Positions 10,892 to 22,299 are shown, numbered from the stretch's first letter. The stretch is 64,000 nt of DNA from Humulus lupulus (GCF_963169125.1 NC_084798.1:100891970-100955969), one strand, 5' to 3'. Numbers and translations: made by a program. Notes: generated by a model from the sequence alone, not told the origin.

Positions 10892-12412
10892 TGTTGACTG
10901 TGTTTTTAGCCAACGACGTGAGAACGTCAATAACGACAAGCCTTCAAGAGAATGTAAACGACAACATACAGTTTAATCAATGAAAGTAAATAACACAAGA
11001 GATTTTATAGTGGTTCAGCCTCGATCAGTCAGTAATAGCCTAATCCACTTAGAGATTTTATTATGTTATCCACACTCAAGATCAGATGAACCAGTGTCAA
11101 CTGAGTTTCTTAAGTGTAAATATTAAAGAATACAAAAAAGGGTTCTCTCAAGAAAAACACACTTTCTCTCCCTAAAACTCAGACTAATTCTCAAATCGCC
11201 AAAAGTCCTTTTACGATCTCATCAACCCTCTATTTATAGGCTTAGGATCCTCAACTGATATCCCCTTCAGATAGGGATATTTTATTATTCATATTATATT
11301 TAAATTACAAGAAATATTTAAAATACAACAGATTCCTCAATTTGAGTGAGGAATGAGAGATTCCCGCGGTGCCCAGACCGATTCTTACTGAAGTTGTTTC
11401 TGGAAATTTGACGTAGTCTAGTCTGTTTTGTTGATGAATATCGCCTTCTGGTCGGACATATGCATGCTGGACACCTGCATATGGACCATACCCCTTACTT
11501 TCCTCGGACCAAGATCCGACCACAACTCCACTTGGTTCTCCTCGGACCAAGGTCCGAGCCACATGCATTGGCTCTCCTCGGACATGGTCCGAGCCAACCT
11601 CTTTGGGAATTCCTCGGACTAAGGTCCAAGCCAAGTCATTTGGCTCCTCGGACTAGGGTCCGATCGGACCTGTTGGGACCTCTCCTCGGACTAGGGTCCG
11701 AGGCCATTTCCTTGGCACACACGTAGGGGCCTTCCTCGGACATGCTCCGAGGCACGCATGGGACCTCTCCTCGGACTTGGTCCGAGCCAACCACCTAGGA
11801 AGCCCTCCTCGGACATGGTCCGAGCCAATCACCTAAGAGGCTCTCCTCGGACATGGTTCGAGCCAAGCATCTAGGAGGCTTTCCTCGGACATGGTCCGAG
11901 CCAATTACCTAAGGCTCTCCTCGGACATGGTCCGAGCCAATCACCTAGGAGGCTCCCCTTGGACATGGTCCGAGCCAAGCATTTAGGAGACTCTCCTCGG
12001 ACATGGTCCGAGCCAAGCACTTGGTTCCTCCAACTAAGGTTCGATCAGACCTTTTGTGGCCTTTCCTTGGCCAAGGTCTAAGTCCATCTCTTGGCATGCA
12101 TGGGTTCCTCGGACTAGGGTCTGAACCAAACACTTGGGTTCCTCGGACTAGGGCCCGAGCCAAGCACTTGGGCTCCTCGGACTAGGGTCTGAGCCAAGCC
12201 CACCTTAGCCCAAGTATTCTCCTCGGGTGCATTTGGCTTGACTATGACATCTCTCAAGCAGTCCAAACTCTTCACCAGTCTACCAGGTCACTTTATCACA
12301 ACTCTGAGGAGTCAATGTATTTATTGACTATTAATCTGTCTTTTACTGACCATGCACTGCCACTTGTCACCTTTATTTCCACGTCATTGATCTCTAATTT
12401 TTGGGGATAACA
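10892..12412 (-). mobile_element. solo LTR, Tat family, with minisatellite
   Basis: Read on +, it starts TGTTGACTGTGTTTTTAGCC and ends TTGGGGATAACA, the reverse complement of the LTR type at 17985-19269 (shared ACGTCGTTGGCTAAAAACGC end). The flanks TCATT (10887-10891) and TCATC (12413-12417) look like a 5-bp target duplication with one change. Minus-strand TATAAATAG lies at about 11230-11240. About half of its 1521 bp is a minisatellite. No internal domain, so a solo LTR. Confidence 0.85.
11497..12227. repeat. minisatellite with GTCCG hairpin units inside LTR
   Basis: Roughly twenty imperfect units of about 30-40 bp, the most regular being TCCTCGGACATGGTCCGAGC plus CAATCACCTAGGAGGC. Each unit has a self-complementary core, CTCGGACATGGTCCGAG, with 7-bp arms. 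The small open frames across it are by-products of the repeat. The related LTR at 17985 has a shorter, shuffled version. Confidence 0.88.
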
Positions 12413-12439
12413 TCATCAATAACGGCAATGCCTCTTCCA

Positions 12440-12870
12440 TAACTCTTTTTTTTAATATTTATTAATAACTAATTTTCTAATAATTATTATAATAAATCAA
12501 CCATATATAAATTCACATTTATCTTAAAGATTTTCCAATTCATGATAATCATTTTATTGTTTCATATTTAAAATATCTTAATTTATTTATAAATAACTAA
12601 TTTTTTAATAATTATAATAATAATTAATCATATATAATTGACATTTATTTCAAAAAAATTCATCTGTATTTATCTTTTTATTGTTTTGATATTTCAAATT
12701 TAAAATAAAAATATTTTTATTTATATTTAAATAAAATATTTAGAAATAACTATTTTTTTAATAGCTATAATAATAAATGAATCATATATAAATTGACATT
12801 TATCTTCCAGATTTATTGTTTTGATATTTCAAATTTAAAATCAAAATATCTTAATAATTAAAAATATCAA
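12440..12870. repeat. three imperfect AT-rich tandem copies (~125-145 bp)
   Basis: Three successive copies share AATAACTAATTTTYTAATA, AATCATATATAA, GACATTTAT and TTTTATTGTTTxATAT. The copies begin near 12463, 12591 and 12736. They sit directly upstream of the Helitron-like 3' end and may be part of it. Confidence 0.6.
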
Positions 12871-13303
12871 CATGTATACACATGATATTAATTTGATTAA
12901 GAATATTATTAATTAAATTAATAAAATTATTTATTGTAAAAAAATTGAATGATTGTGCAAAAAGTCATGATTTATAAATTTTCTACCCTAAAAATATAAA
13001 AATCTTAAAATTAAAAAAAAAAAGACAACGCAAAACGTATAAATAATACTAATATTAAATAATAGCACACACACAACAAGAAGTTTGAATTTTATTTTTG
13101 GCACTTTAATTATTTAAAATTTATCGAAAACCTGTAGGAGGCTCACTATATAATGAACATTAACATGAAAAGAAATCACGGTCAAGACACCCTTACGTAT
13201 CCATATAAGGAGCATGATGTATGGGTAGGGTGAAAAAGAATACCTTACACACAATTTCCCAAAAAAATTATTTTAAAAAATATATTTTTAATCATTACAA
13301 AAA

Positions 13304-13332
13304 ATTGCGCGAAGCGCGGCTAAGTTTTCTAG
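13304..13332 (+). other. Helitron-like 3' terminus
   Basis: A GC hairpin (GCGC GAA GCGC at 13307-13317) followed by GGCTAAGTTTTCTAG|T in otherwise AT-rich DNA. Plant Helitrons end in a short GC stem-loop about 10-12 bases before a CTRR end and insert before T, all of which fits here with CTAG at 13329-13332. The matching 5' TC end was not identified, so length and family are open. Confidence 0.6.
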
Positions 13333-13462
13333 TTAAAAGGAAAAAGAAGACATTGGAATTGGATTATGTATGGCCGCGTGAATCATTCGATGGACGTGGA
13401 GCCCAGTTTCCTTGCTACATAACATAATATTGAAATACTCTATAATATTATATATATATAGG
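13333..13462. other. short AT-rich gap, nothing recognised
   Basis: Only an AT-rich (TA)n-like run near 13440-13460 is seen between the Helitron end and the first MITE. Confidence 0.5.
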
Positions 13463-13869
13463 GAACGACTACAACACATCCCTTTTTTTGCAACACCGGT
13501 GCATCCTTTTTCTATTTTGGCACCTGGAAAGATATAATCCCAATTTTTATATGACGGTGTACATTGTAGGTATTTAGAATATTCTGCAAATTTTCAAGAA
13601 ATTCAAAATAGTTTACGAAGCAGAAAACAGAGTTCAAACTGTCAAATTTTACACGCGTACACAAAAAAACAGGCACGCGTGCAACAGAGAGTTTAGACCC
13701 TGTTTCGATACCATAATTTATTCAGAATTTCTTGAAAATTTGTAGGATGTTCTAGATAGCTATAATGTACACCATCATATAAAAAAATTGAGATTATAAC
13801 TATGCAGGTGCCGAAATAGAAAAATAATGCACCGGTGTTGCAAAAAAAAGGGATGCGTTGTAGTCGTGA
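13463..13869. mobile_element. foldback MITE with ~190-bp inverted arms
   Basis: The left arm, starting ACGACTACAACACATCCC at about 13465, recurs in inverted form ending near 13868. Both arms share TTTTTTTGCAACACCGGTG, TCTATTTYGGCACCTG, TGTACATTATAG-like and TTTTCAAGAAATTC segments. Arms of about 190 bp meet near a centre with ACGCG words (13650-13680). There is no transposase frame. Long inverted arms suit a Mutator-type or foldback MITE. I could not find a clear flanking duplication, so superfamily and exact ends are open. Confidence 0.75.
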
Positions 13870-14434
13870 ATACAACGATTGAGTCTATGTGTGTACTATG
13901 TAATGAATGGTAAGCAAGGCGAAATCTAATGGGACTGAAAAAATAATTTTTTTGTGTTAATTTCACATCAAAACTAATCTAATGGACTGGAAAGTGGACT
14001 GCAAAATAGTCGAGATAAATAGTGCCACAATATTATTGATGTGGCACTATTAGACTTTTTTTTTTCGGATTTTGTGTTTTAAATTAATATTTTATAAGTA
14101 TATATATTGTTTTATTTATATAAATAATATAATGTGTATTTTGTGGGGAATATAATAATGTAGGATATATATGTATATATATTTTTTTTGTAATTTTTAG
14201 TGTTGTGGTTAGTTTGGAAAAAAATAGTGTTAAAATTTTCTCAATGATGTTGGTTGAACACCATATTAGTGTTCATAGTTGACTTGCCTTAAGTGAGCAA
14301 TTAGATTTCTCCGCTTGGTTCGATTGCCCTTCAATATGTCCAACTACAATAATATTTAAAATCGAATTAGCTGAATTCTCTCAATCCATCGTGATCGGTC
14401 GTTTTCTTCCCTCATATCAACGCATATTCATTTG
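13870..14434. other. AT-rich non-coding DNA, nothing recognised
   Basis: No coding or repeat family recognised. A small inverted pair (AGTGCCACA near 14020 and TGTGGCACT near 14040) and a hairpin (TGAACAC...GTGTTCA near 14254-14275) are visible but have no clear boundary. Confidence 0.4.
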
Positions 14435-14455
14435 TTTATTTATAAATTCATCTTC

Positions 14456-14709
14456 TTTTTTTTTTGATAACCGAGGGTATCAGGGGCCCCACCCCCACTA
14501 ATCCCTCGAGGCCCTGGCGCCAAGTGGTAATTACCACTTGAGTAACCTGCGGACAGCCCTTCTGGCTTTGTTCCAGACTGCCCTGGGGTTACTTCAGCCT
14601 GGAGACTGCCCTAGTGGCCCCAAGAGGTTTATTTGACTCCGTGGGGAATCGAACCTGGGATGGGTAAGATCCTCAAGTTCGCCCTAACCAACTGAGCCAC
14701 CCCTTGGGG
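14456..14709 (-). mobile_element. tRNA-derived SINE with 21-bp target duplication
   Basis: On the minus strand it starts AACCCCAAGGGGTGGCTCAG. An RNA polymerase III A box (TGGCTCAGTTGGTTAGG) lies near 14684-14700 and a B box (GGTTCGATTCC) at 14644-14654, then a GC-rich body and a terminal A run (T run at 14456-14465 on +). A perfect 21-bp direct repeat flanks it at 14435-14455 and 14710-14730. Such long duplications are the mark of LINE-driven retroposition. About 254 bp, normal for plant SINEs. It is not a tRNA gene: the anticodon-arm region is not tRNA-like and the sequence runs on into the body and A tail. Confidence 0.93.
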
Positions 14710-14730
14710 TTTATTTATAAATTCATCTTC

Positions 14731-15120
14731 AATTATTATCCTTATCACTATAAATTGTTTTATATGAACATGTATAGTATGGGTCATTGTGTATATATGT
14801 GGCTTCTTGGAATGGGTCATCTTGCCATGAGAACGGTAATTTTTGTCTATTTTATTGTTTGATATAAGTTCTTCCTCCTTTTTTTTTTAAGTGCAAGAAA
14901 GTAAATACTATGTAAGGATGATGTAAAACCTATCCAATTGAGTGGATTTCAATTTCATAAATTTATATATACATTCTATATTAAATGTATCATATTCCAT
15001 AAATTTATTTATTAAAAATTTATTTATATTTTAAAGTGTGAATGTAACTCTAAATTGGTCTTTTTACCCAAATATATATAACTTCTTATTGAAATTCCTT
15101 TTTGTCTTACCCCACAAAAA
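14731..15120. other. AT-rich non-coding DNA, nothing recognised
   Basis: Short words only; no frame, repeat or terminal structure stood out. It separates the SINE from the second MITE. Confidence 0.4.
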
Positions 15121-15550
15121 AAAGATATTTGCGGTGAAAGTACTCAAGTTATTACGTTTGTAGCACTTAAGTATCCAATTTATTTTTTTGTCGGCAAAAG
15201 TACAATCTATCTATATTTTGGTACAGTTTGGTACAACCGTCAATTCTCACCGTTAATTTCGATTGTGACGCGTAGGCGAAAGTACATAATTAAATGGATA
15301 TTTGCGGCGAAAGTACCAAACTAAAGGGATATTTGCAGCAAAAGTACCCAATTTAAGATACATTTTCAGAAAAATTACTCAAGTTATAAGTAAATTTCAC
15401 GACAGGTAGGCTGACTTAACGACAAAATAAACAGCTACACTAAACTGCACCAAAACATGGACGGAAGGTACTTTCGCCGCCAAAAAAATAACTTAAGTAC
15501 TTAAGTGCTACAAACACAATAATTTAGGTACTTTCGCCTCAAATATCCCG
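15121..15550. mobile_element. MITE-like element with GATATTTGCGG(C/T)GAAAGTAC inverted arms
   Basis: The left arm (from about 15124, GATATTTGCGGTGAAAGTAC then GTAGCACTTAAGTA) returns inverted on the right (about 15440-15549, ending GTACTTTCGCCTCAAATATC). Arms are about 110 bp. Two further direct copies of the arm core (GGATATTTGCGGCGAAAGTA, near 15295 and 15332) lie inside. No transposase. The repeated-arm structure suits a non-autonomous DNA transposon, possibly Mutator-type; target duplications were not clear. Confidence 0.65.
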
Positions 15551-16102
15551 CATATAAATAAACTTTTTGGGATGAATTACAAAACTTTTGGTAGCTGATT
15601 ATTAAGGAGGTTCCAAGAGAAGATAGGAGAAGAAGGTTGCATAATAATTTATCGATCTATATTAAGCTTTTCTCTAATTATGTTCTAATTATGATAAGGG
15701 GTCATTCAAGCGTATCTAAATAGATACTATGTTTACATATGTTTCCTATGTCGTTACATTCCATTTAGGATTAGGAATAGGCATAATCGAACCTACTTTC
15801 TACATATCTCTCGTTATTTGGGACCCTATTCACCTCTTTGGGTTTCTATTGAATCGAGAAGTAGGTTTGATTGTCCGTCTTTTTTTCTCTCTTCTCGTAA
15901 TTCTTTTTTATGATTATGACTTGTGAATATTTTATTTTATTTATCGTAAACTAAACATTGCTTCTAGGTGATTGATGGAGCTTGTTTATCCCAAAAATAG
16001 ACATGATGACGTGGCATGACAAAATGACATGTCAACAAGAAGCATTAATTTCATTAGCCCTGGTTGAATGAGCTCGACTAGAAGATGAAAAATTGCATTG
16101 GG
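15551..16102. other. non-coding DNA with one unrecognised 65-codon frame
   Basis: Mostly AT-rich. A frame at 15729-15926 (+) would encode a 65-residue hydrophobic peptide beginning MFTYVSYVVTFHLGLGIG. Composition here is less AT-biased than around it and the text feels organellar, but I cannot name a source gene. I do not call it a gene. Confidence 0.3.
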
Positions 16103-16273
16103 TTTATGCGAAAATAACTAAGGATGCTAATCAAAGAAGTGCACGCTAACTATATGCAACCTGCTCGAAGTTGCCCCAGATTTATGCAAAAATAACTAAG
16201 GATGCTAATCAAAGAAGTGAAAGCTAACTATGTGCAACCTGCTCAACATTACCTCAACTTTATGTGAAAAATT
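16103..16273. repeat. 78-bp tandem repeat, two full copies and a partial
   Basis: Copies begin at 16103, 16181 and 16259 with TTTATGCRAAAATAACTAAG, GGATGCTAATCAAAGAAGTG and GCAACCTGCTC in each full unit. The array stops exactly where copia fragment A begins (16274). Confidence 0.75.
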
Positions 16274-17984
16274 GCTAGTAAACCTACTTAGTTTACTAGC
16301 CGCATATGCAATATACGCTCCTGTACAATGGCCGACATGTTGGAAAAAGCTTATACAGGATCTTTATTTATTTTCATGTATATCTAATATTAAACAAATT
16401 AATACGAGATAGCCTAAAACATGTTTCTAAAATTGAATTCAAAGAGAAACAAAAATAGAATACTTACAGTATACGTAGCGGAATTAAAGAGTCCTTCCTT
16501 CAGTTTCTCTAACTCTTGTATCCTTTCTGTCGCAGAGTATTATCAAGAAACTGAACCGATCTTCTATTTTCTTCACGATCTTCCAATGTATCCTTAGAAC
16601 CACCTAGCCTAGTGTGGGCAATTCTCAACACATGAGATAGATATAGAAAGAAGAAGAGAAAATAACAAAGTGGCTTAGAAAATGACTTGTGTTTAGAGAG
16701 AATATAAAACTATCAGAAAATCTGACTTGTGACTTATCTGTCGTCTCTGAAATCTTCTCTCTAAGAACTCCTTTTATAGACTCAATTAGGCCATTTAATT
16801 TAATTAAAAAATCAATAAAATAACAGCCATTTTGAAGCCCTAGGTCGAAATTATCATGGGCTATAGGCCCGTGAAATTTCCCATTTGATTATAAGCCCAT
16901 TGGACTTAAAATCAAGGCCTGTATTATTTTCTATTGATTTAATTAATTAAATAATTATTTAAATCCTTTATCAAATTAATTATTTATAATTTGAACCTTG
17001 ATTTAAATTTATTTATTAATTTAGATACCAATTTATCTTAATTAATAAATCTGCCATAATTTCTCTTTTCTTCTCAAAATTACACAACTCTGTGAAACTA
17101 TCCAAAATTGACCTGGTCAACTTTGATAATTCTAATTGATAATTAAATCAATTAATTGAGACTATCTAGATGATTTTATCCAAGGTACAATGGGGACCAT
17201 GGGCCTATGAAATCAAGCTCCAATAAGTTATCATAAATCTAACAAATAAATTTACTAACTTATTAATTCCTCGTGACTCCACTATAGACTTGGAATTGCA
17301 CTCTTGAATTCATAGAACGCTCTATAACAAATATAGATACGCTATTAATTATCCATTGTTACAACCATAATTGTCACTCAATCCTCTATAGACGGTCTAC
17401 AATGAGATGGGACTAAAATACCGTTTTACCCCTCATTGTATTTTATCCTTAAAACACTTAGTTCCTTGTAAATGATATTTCAGTAAACTAATTTAATTAC
17501 TGAAATGAGATCTCTATCATTTATCACCTTGAACCAAACTAAAAGGAAACCATCGTTTCACTTCTTCATCAGAAGCTATAGATGTTCATTTCTATGATTA
17601 ACACTCCCACTCAATTATACTACCGAGTTCCCAAGATGTAAGTATGGGCTACTCCGTAGGGTAAGCTGGTAGCGAGCAAGTCAAAGAACTCAAATAATAC
17701 AATCAGTTAGAATACTAACCACTCAGAATTGAGATTGAATTGACCTATGGTCAACTATATGATATGACTAGAATAGATAATAACAGTATGTTTACTTATC
17801 TTATCAACTGTCAATATCGGTCCTGTCCGATGTAACAAATACATCCGATCTTATCTACTTTGCTAATGTTCTGGAAAGAACATAACACTGTAATGTGTAA
17901 GTAGATCATATCGTAGATTGGCAAGTCAGTGTAAATCCGGTACACTGACTAATCTTAGGACTAACTTATTTTGAACATATAATC

Positions 17985-19269
17985 TGTTATACCCAAAAAT
18001 TGGAGATCAAGGACGTGGTAATAAATGTGACAAGTAGCAGTGCATGGTCAAAAAAAGACACGTTAATAGTCAATAAATACATTGACTCCTCAGAGTTGTG
18101 ATAAAGTGACCCGGTAGACTGACGAGGAATTTGGACTGCTTCAAAGATGTCATAACCAAGCCAAATACACCTTGGTCCTAGGAGGCTAAGGAGAATGCAT
18201 CCTAGGAGAGATAAGGAGAGTGCATCCTAGGAGAGCCAAGAGGGTGATCCTAGGAGAGCTAAGGAGGTTGCATCGAGGAGAACTCAAGAAAGTAGTCCTA
18301 GGAGACCCCAAGGAGGATGTGGTCCTAGGAGACCCCAAGAGAGTGATCCTAGGAGACCCCAAGGGTGAGATGCCAAGGAGGTTGCCTCGGACCTATCCGG
18401 GGTGAGATGCCAAGGAGATTGCCTCGGACCACCTTGGTCCGAGGAGAAGCCAAGGAGATTGGTTCGAGGAGAAACATGGCATACTAGAGGAGAATGCCAT
18501 GTTAGAGGAGAGAAGTGCATGTCCTACCACCTTGGTCCGAGGAGACCCCAAGGATTTGGTCCGAGGAGAAACATGGCATGCTAGAGGAGAGTGCCATGTT
18601 AGAGGAGAGAAGTGCATGTCCACCATGCACAAGTCCTACCACCATGCACGTTCGACCAGCACTTGCATGAGTGGTCAGTAGGAGGTGGATCAACTAGCTA
18701 GAGGAGACTAAGTCAAGATTCCCAGAGACAGCTTCAACAACATACACGGGAATCTCTCATTCTTCCCACAAATGGGGGGTTTGTTACATTTCGAATTTTG
18801 AATGTTTCTTTGTAATTTAAATGTAATAAATATAATAAAATATCCCGGTTCTAAGGGATACCGTATGTATGACCCTAAGCCTATAAATAGAGAGCTTATG
18901 GGATGAGAGAGGGACTTCTTCTGCTTCTTCTTTCTAGAGAGAGAAAATTGGGACTGTGTATTATAGAGAGAGAAAATTGGGTCTGAGTATTCTAGAGAGA
19001 TAAAGTGCTGATATTTGAGAAACTCTTGTATTTTGTACAATCTGTACTGAAGAAACTCAGTTGGCTCAGTCCATCTGATCTTGAGTACAGATCTATAAAT
19101 CATAACTCTAAGTGGATTAGGCTATTACCGACAATCGGGGCTGAACCACTATAAAAATCTCTTGTGTGTTCTTTATTTTCTTTATTAAAATGTCTGTTGT
19201 CGTTTACATTCTCTTGAAGGCTTGTTGTTATTGACGTTCTCACGTCGTTGGCTAAAAACGCAGTCAACA
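17985..19269 (+). mobile_element. solo LTR, Tat family, nested in copia solo LTR
   Basis: TGTTATACCC...GCAGTCAACA with perfect duplication TAATC (17980-17984 and 19270-19274). TATA box TATAAATAG at 18882-18889. The 3' third (GTGGATTAGGCTATTACC, GGGCTGAACCACTATAAAA, ACGTCGTTGGC) matches the Tat-3 LTRs and the solo LTR at 10892. 1285 bp with no internal domain. Confidence 0.92.
18169..18650. repeat. minisatellite in Tat solo LTR (GTCCTAGGAG / GTCCGAGGAG units)
   Basis: Variable units around (G)GTCCTAGGAGACCCCAAG and TTGGTCCGAGGAGA. A higher-order duplication of about 67 bp is present: 18455-18522 and 18555-18622 share GAGGAGAAACATGGCAT and GTTAGAGGAGAGAAGTGC. It occupies the same part of the LTR as the array at 11497-12227. 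The several open frames over it are repeat artefacts. Confidence 0.85.
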
Positions 19270-19822
19270 TAATCATATTTATATTCCACTGTGATTACGT
19301 TACTATAAATAAGATTAGCTATATGCTCGGGATTTAATAGAAGTTTATATTAAACAAATAATCATGAAAATAAAACATGTGAGAAAAGTGATTGACCAAG
19401 TCAAAAAATGATTTCTATTCTTTTATTGATAATAAAATGAGATTACAAAGAATTTGGGTTTTAATTAGGGCATAAAACCCCAACACGACATACATTAGAC
19501 TCCCTAATGCACTTGCATACTCAAGTTGAGCCACCGCTCTACCATTATTCTTTTCAAGTTCTATGCTTGATTCAAATGGTATATTCACCTATTTGATTTT
19601 GAGATTGCTAAACTTGTCAAACACTTTCTCAAAAAAGTGAGCTTGACTCAAGGCATCACCCCCACTATTTCTTCTCACTTTTATACCAAAGAAGGTATCA
19701 ACATCTCAAAGGTCCTTCTTCTAGAAAGTGGAAGATAGAAACCTCTTTATTTCCATTATGCCTCTCATCTCATCACTCAAAATAAACAATCATTAATATA
19801 TAAACACACCAAGATGACATAA

Positions 19823-22296
19823 GTAACGACCCAAAATTGCTAATAAGGCTTAAGGGCCTTGATTAGTGTGTCGGAAGAGCATAATTGGTATTTATGTGAA
19901 TTATTGATTAAATGCATGATTATATGGCATGAATGATTATATGAGTATATGGATATGGTTAGATGCATGTTTATGAGTGTTGAATATGCATGTGGGCCTT
20001 GTTTTGTTCACAAGGGCATGTTTGTAATTTCTGCCCATTGATGGCATAAATGTAATTATATGTGATAAATTGTTGAGACCACATTATTATGTGGATATAT
20101 TTGCAGCTTGTGGCTCGAGGCGATCCTAGTGAGCGGTTTAGCGAAATAGTCACGGTGAGGATTTATACCCGGCTCGGGGGAGCCTGGGGGTATTTCTGGG
20201 AACTTGGGAAGTATATTGGAGATTATTAGGCATTGGGGAAAATAATTAGTGATTAATTAGAAGATGAGAATTAAGTGGTAAATGTTAGGGACACTCAAGG
20301 AAGTAGCGGGAATTGTGAGCAAATGACCAAAATGCCCTTAGAGTGTTTAAAGGCTTAGGTTTATTTGGGAGGGCAAAAGGGTCTTTTGGTGTTTTAAGGG
20401 GATAAGTGTTATTCTGTTTATTTGGAGTTAGTGGAATTTGTAGAAAGAAATGGAAGCTAAAGGAAAGAAAAGATAAGGAGAAGGAAAAAAACAGAGACCT
20501 CTTTCTCCTCTACTCGATTTGCCAATTCTTCACCATTTCTTGTGGATCTTAGAGCTGGAAACTCAGAGAGAAGTCTAGGCAAGGTCCTAGGACTCTGATC
20601 CTTGGAGTGGCTAGAAGTTCAGCAGGATTTAGCTCAAGTCAAGGTAAGGTTTAAGAGTTTGGTCTAAGTTTTCTAAATTTGAAGAAGTTGATTCTGATTT
20701 TGAGTTTTGGATGAAAATCAAGGGGCTTGAGCTTGGGGATTTGAGGAACTAAAGGATGGAAGGGCATAGAATCAACCTAAGTTCGGATTCTCTCAGTTAA
20801 GGTAATCAATTCTAACCTTAAAGTTCTGGGTTTCTGGTTTTCTGATGGTGTTCTTGACTCTTGAGCTCAAGTGTGATTTCTGTGTTTGATGATGTTTTTG
20901 GCTGAGCTTTTGATGTTGATGGGTTGTTTTGGTTGAGTTATAGTGGGTTGTAAGGTCAATTTTGAGGTTGGATAAGTTTTGGAGTGGTTTGGTAGAGCTT
21001 TGGCTCGGGGAAGTTCGAAGGGAAAACCCAGAAAATTCATGCATGCTGTTTGCAGCGCTGTAGCGCTAGCCTTGGAGTGCTAGGCTTCATTTCTTAGGGA
21101 GTTTTGTCCATGTTTGTAGCACTGTAGCGCCCACCTTGTGGCGCCGTAGTGCTACTCTGCCTCCAGAAGTGGGTTTTTGGTGTTTTTCTTAGGGTTTTTG
21201 CTTGGGGGCTCGGGGGTCGATTCCACCACCCCGTTTGGTGGAATTGGGCTTCCCGAGGGCTTGGGATTGGTCCCGAAGTTGGGTTACGAAATTGAGTTAA
21301 TGATGGTTCTATTTTACGATTGTGACTAGGTTTTCGCTAGGGCTCGGATTGAGATCGTGCTCAAATGTAGCTTCAGTTAGCCAAAGCGCTCGGAATCAAA
21401 GGTAAGAAAACTGTACCCAATTATGTGGTTATGTTGGGACTAAGAGTTCCCTATACTTGTGTGTGATGTCATAAGATGGTATTATGCCATGGAGACATGT
21501 GATAAACAACCTAAGAGTGTCAGAATCAATATTTGCGCACAGGACGCGGCTCGGCCACTGGTAGCTGAGGTTAATCAAATAATCACTAAGCTTGGCCTAA
21601 GCGAGCCAGAGTCAGTGGGTTGAGCATTGGGCTCGGCCTAAGAGAGCTGAAGACAGTGACTTAAACAGAGGGTGCGGCCTAAGGGCGCCGACACTAGATA
21701 TTAGGTGATATGTTTATTGATGTTAATCTGATGACTATGGCATGCTCATTGTCTGGATGGTTAATTATTGGTTGGTTGGCTGATAACACTGATTATGTGA
21801 ATGATGCGGTCTATTGAATATTTGATTAATGATTTGTGAGTTATCTGTTTACTATTTTTTATTATGTAATGCAATAGAGTTTTCTTGCTGGGCCTCGACT
21901 CACGGGTGCTATGTGGTGCAGGTAAAGGCAAGGGTTTGATGGTTCAACCATGAGTTGTAGAGCTCTGGGGGCGAGGTATACATTGTCAGTTGCTCGGCTG
22001 CCACGGTCGAGGGTTTGTACAAGGACGAAAACCTAAAACGTATATTTTGCCACTATAATGGCCATGTTTATTTATAACTTTTAGAATTTTTTGTAAATAT
22101 GTCTTTCAAACCCTGTTTTGGGATCCCATGTACTAAACAATCATTTTAATGAGAATTATCTGTTTATGACCAAAATCTTTTAAACTTTACCTGTTTATGA
22201 CTATAGGATCACGTTTTCATTTGAAAGACTTGATTAGCAAGTCATGCACGATTTTAAACACACAGTGTAACGGTCTTGGTTATCTAGGGCGTTACA
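19823..22296 (+). repeat. 5' LTR of Tekay-like element
   Basis: GTAACGACCC...GGGCGTTACA, 2474 bp; its initial T is missing compared with the 3' LTR. It contains CTTGCTGGGCCTCGACTCAC and GTGGTGCAGGTAAAGGCAAG, conserved in all LTRs of this family in the window. By eye, the 3' half is much closer to the 3' LTR than the first 300 bp. GC palindromes lie at about 21050-21165. Confidence 0.9.
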
Positions 22297-22299
22297 ACT

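Larger units (their letters stand above)
16338..19485 (-). mobile_element. Ty1/copia solo LTR containing a nested Tat solo LTR
   Basis: Perfect 5-bp duplication CGACA at 16333-16337 and 19486-19490. Minus-strand ends are TGTTGGGGTTTTATGCCC and ...TTTTTCCAACA. It interrupts copia A between two pieces that are continuous in paralogue B (45324-45400). The start with GGGTTTTATGCCCTAATT and the AATAAAAGAA words is typical of long copia LTRs. Without the nested 1285-bp LTR and its duplication it is about 1.86 kb, close to the copia solo LTR at 57475-59369, with which it shares GGCCYATGGTCCCC and TATAGTGGAG segments. Confidence 0.9.

Noticed and set aside
11305..12185. Open frames of 60-109 codons on both strands
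   Set aside because: They run through the GTCCG minisatellite; repeats with no stops give frames in several phases. No protein features.
14640..14709. Possible tRNA gene because of A and B boxes
   Set aside because: No credible cloverleaf; boxes continue into a SINE body with poly-A end and 21-bp target duplications.
18220..18693. Several Arg- or Ser-rich frames of 60-79 codons
   Set aside because: By-products of the LTR minisatellite; frames on both strands overlap and are just repeat translations.
20793..21044. Minus-strand frame also found in the 3' LTR (27669-27886)
   Set aside because: It is repeated only because both LTRs are copies; no start context or domain, and it lies inside the LTR.
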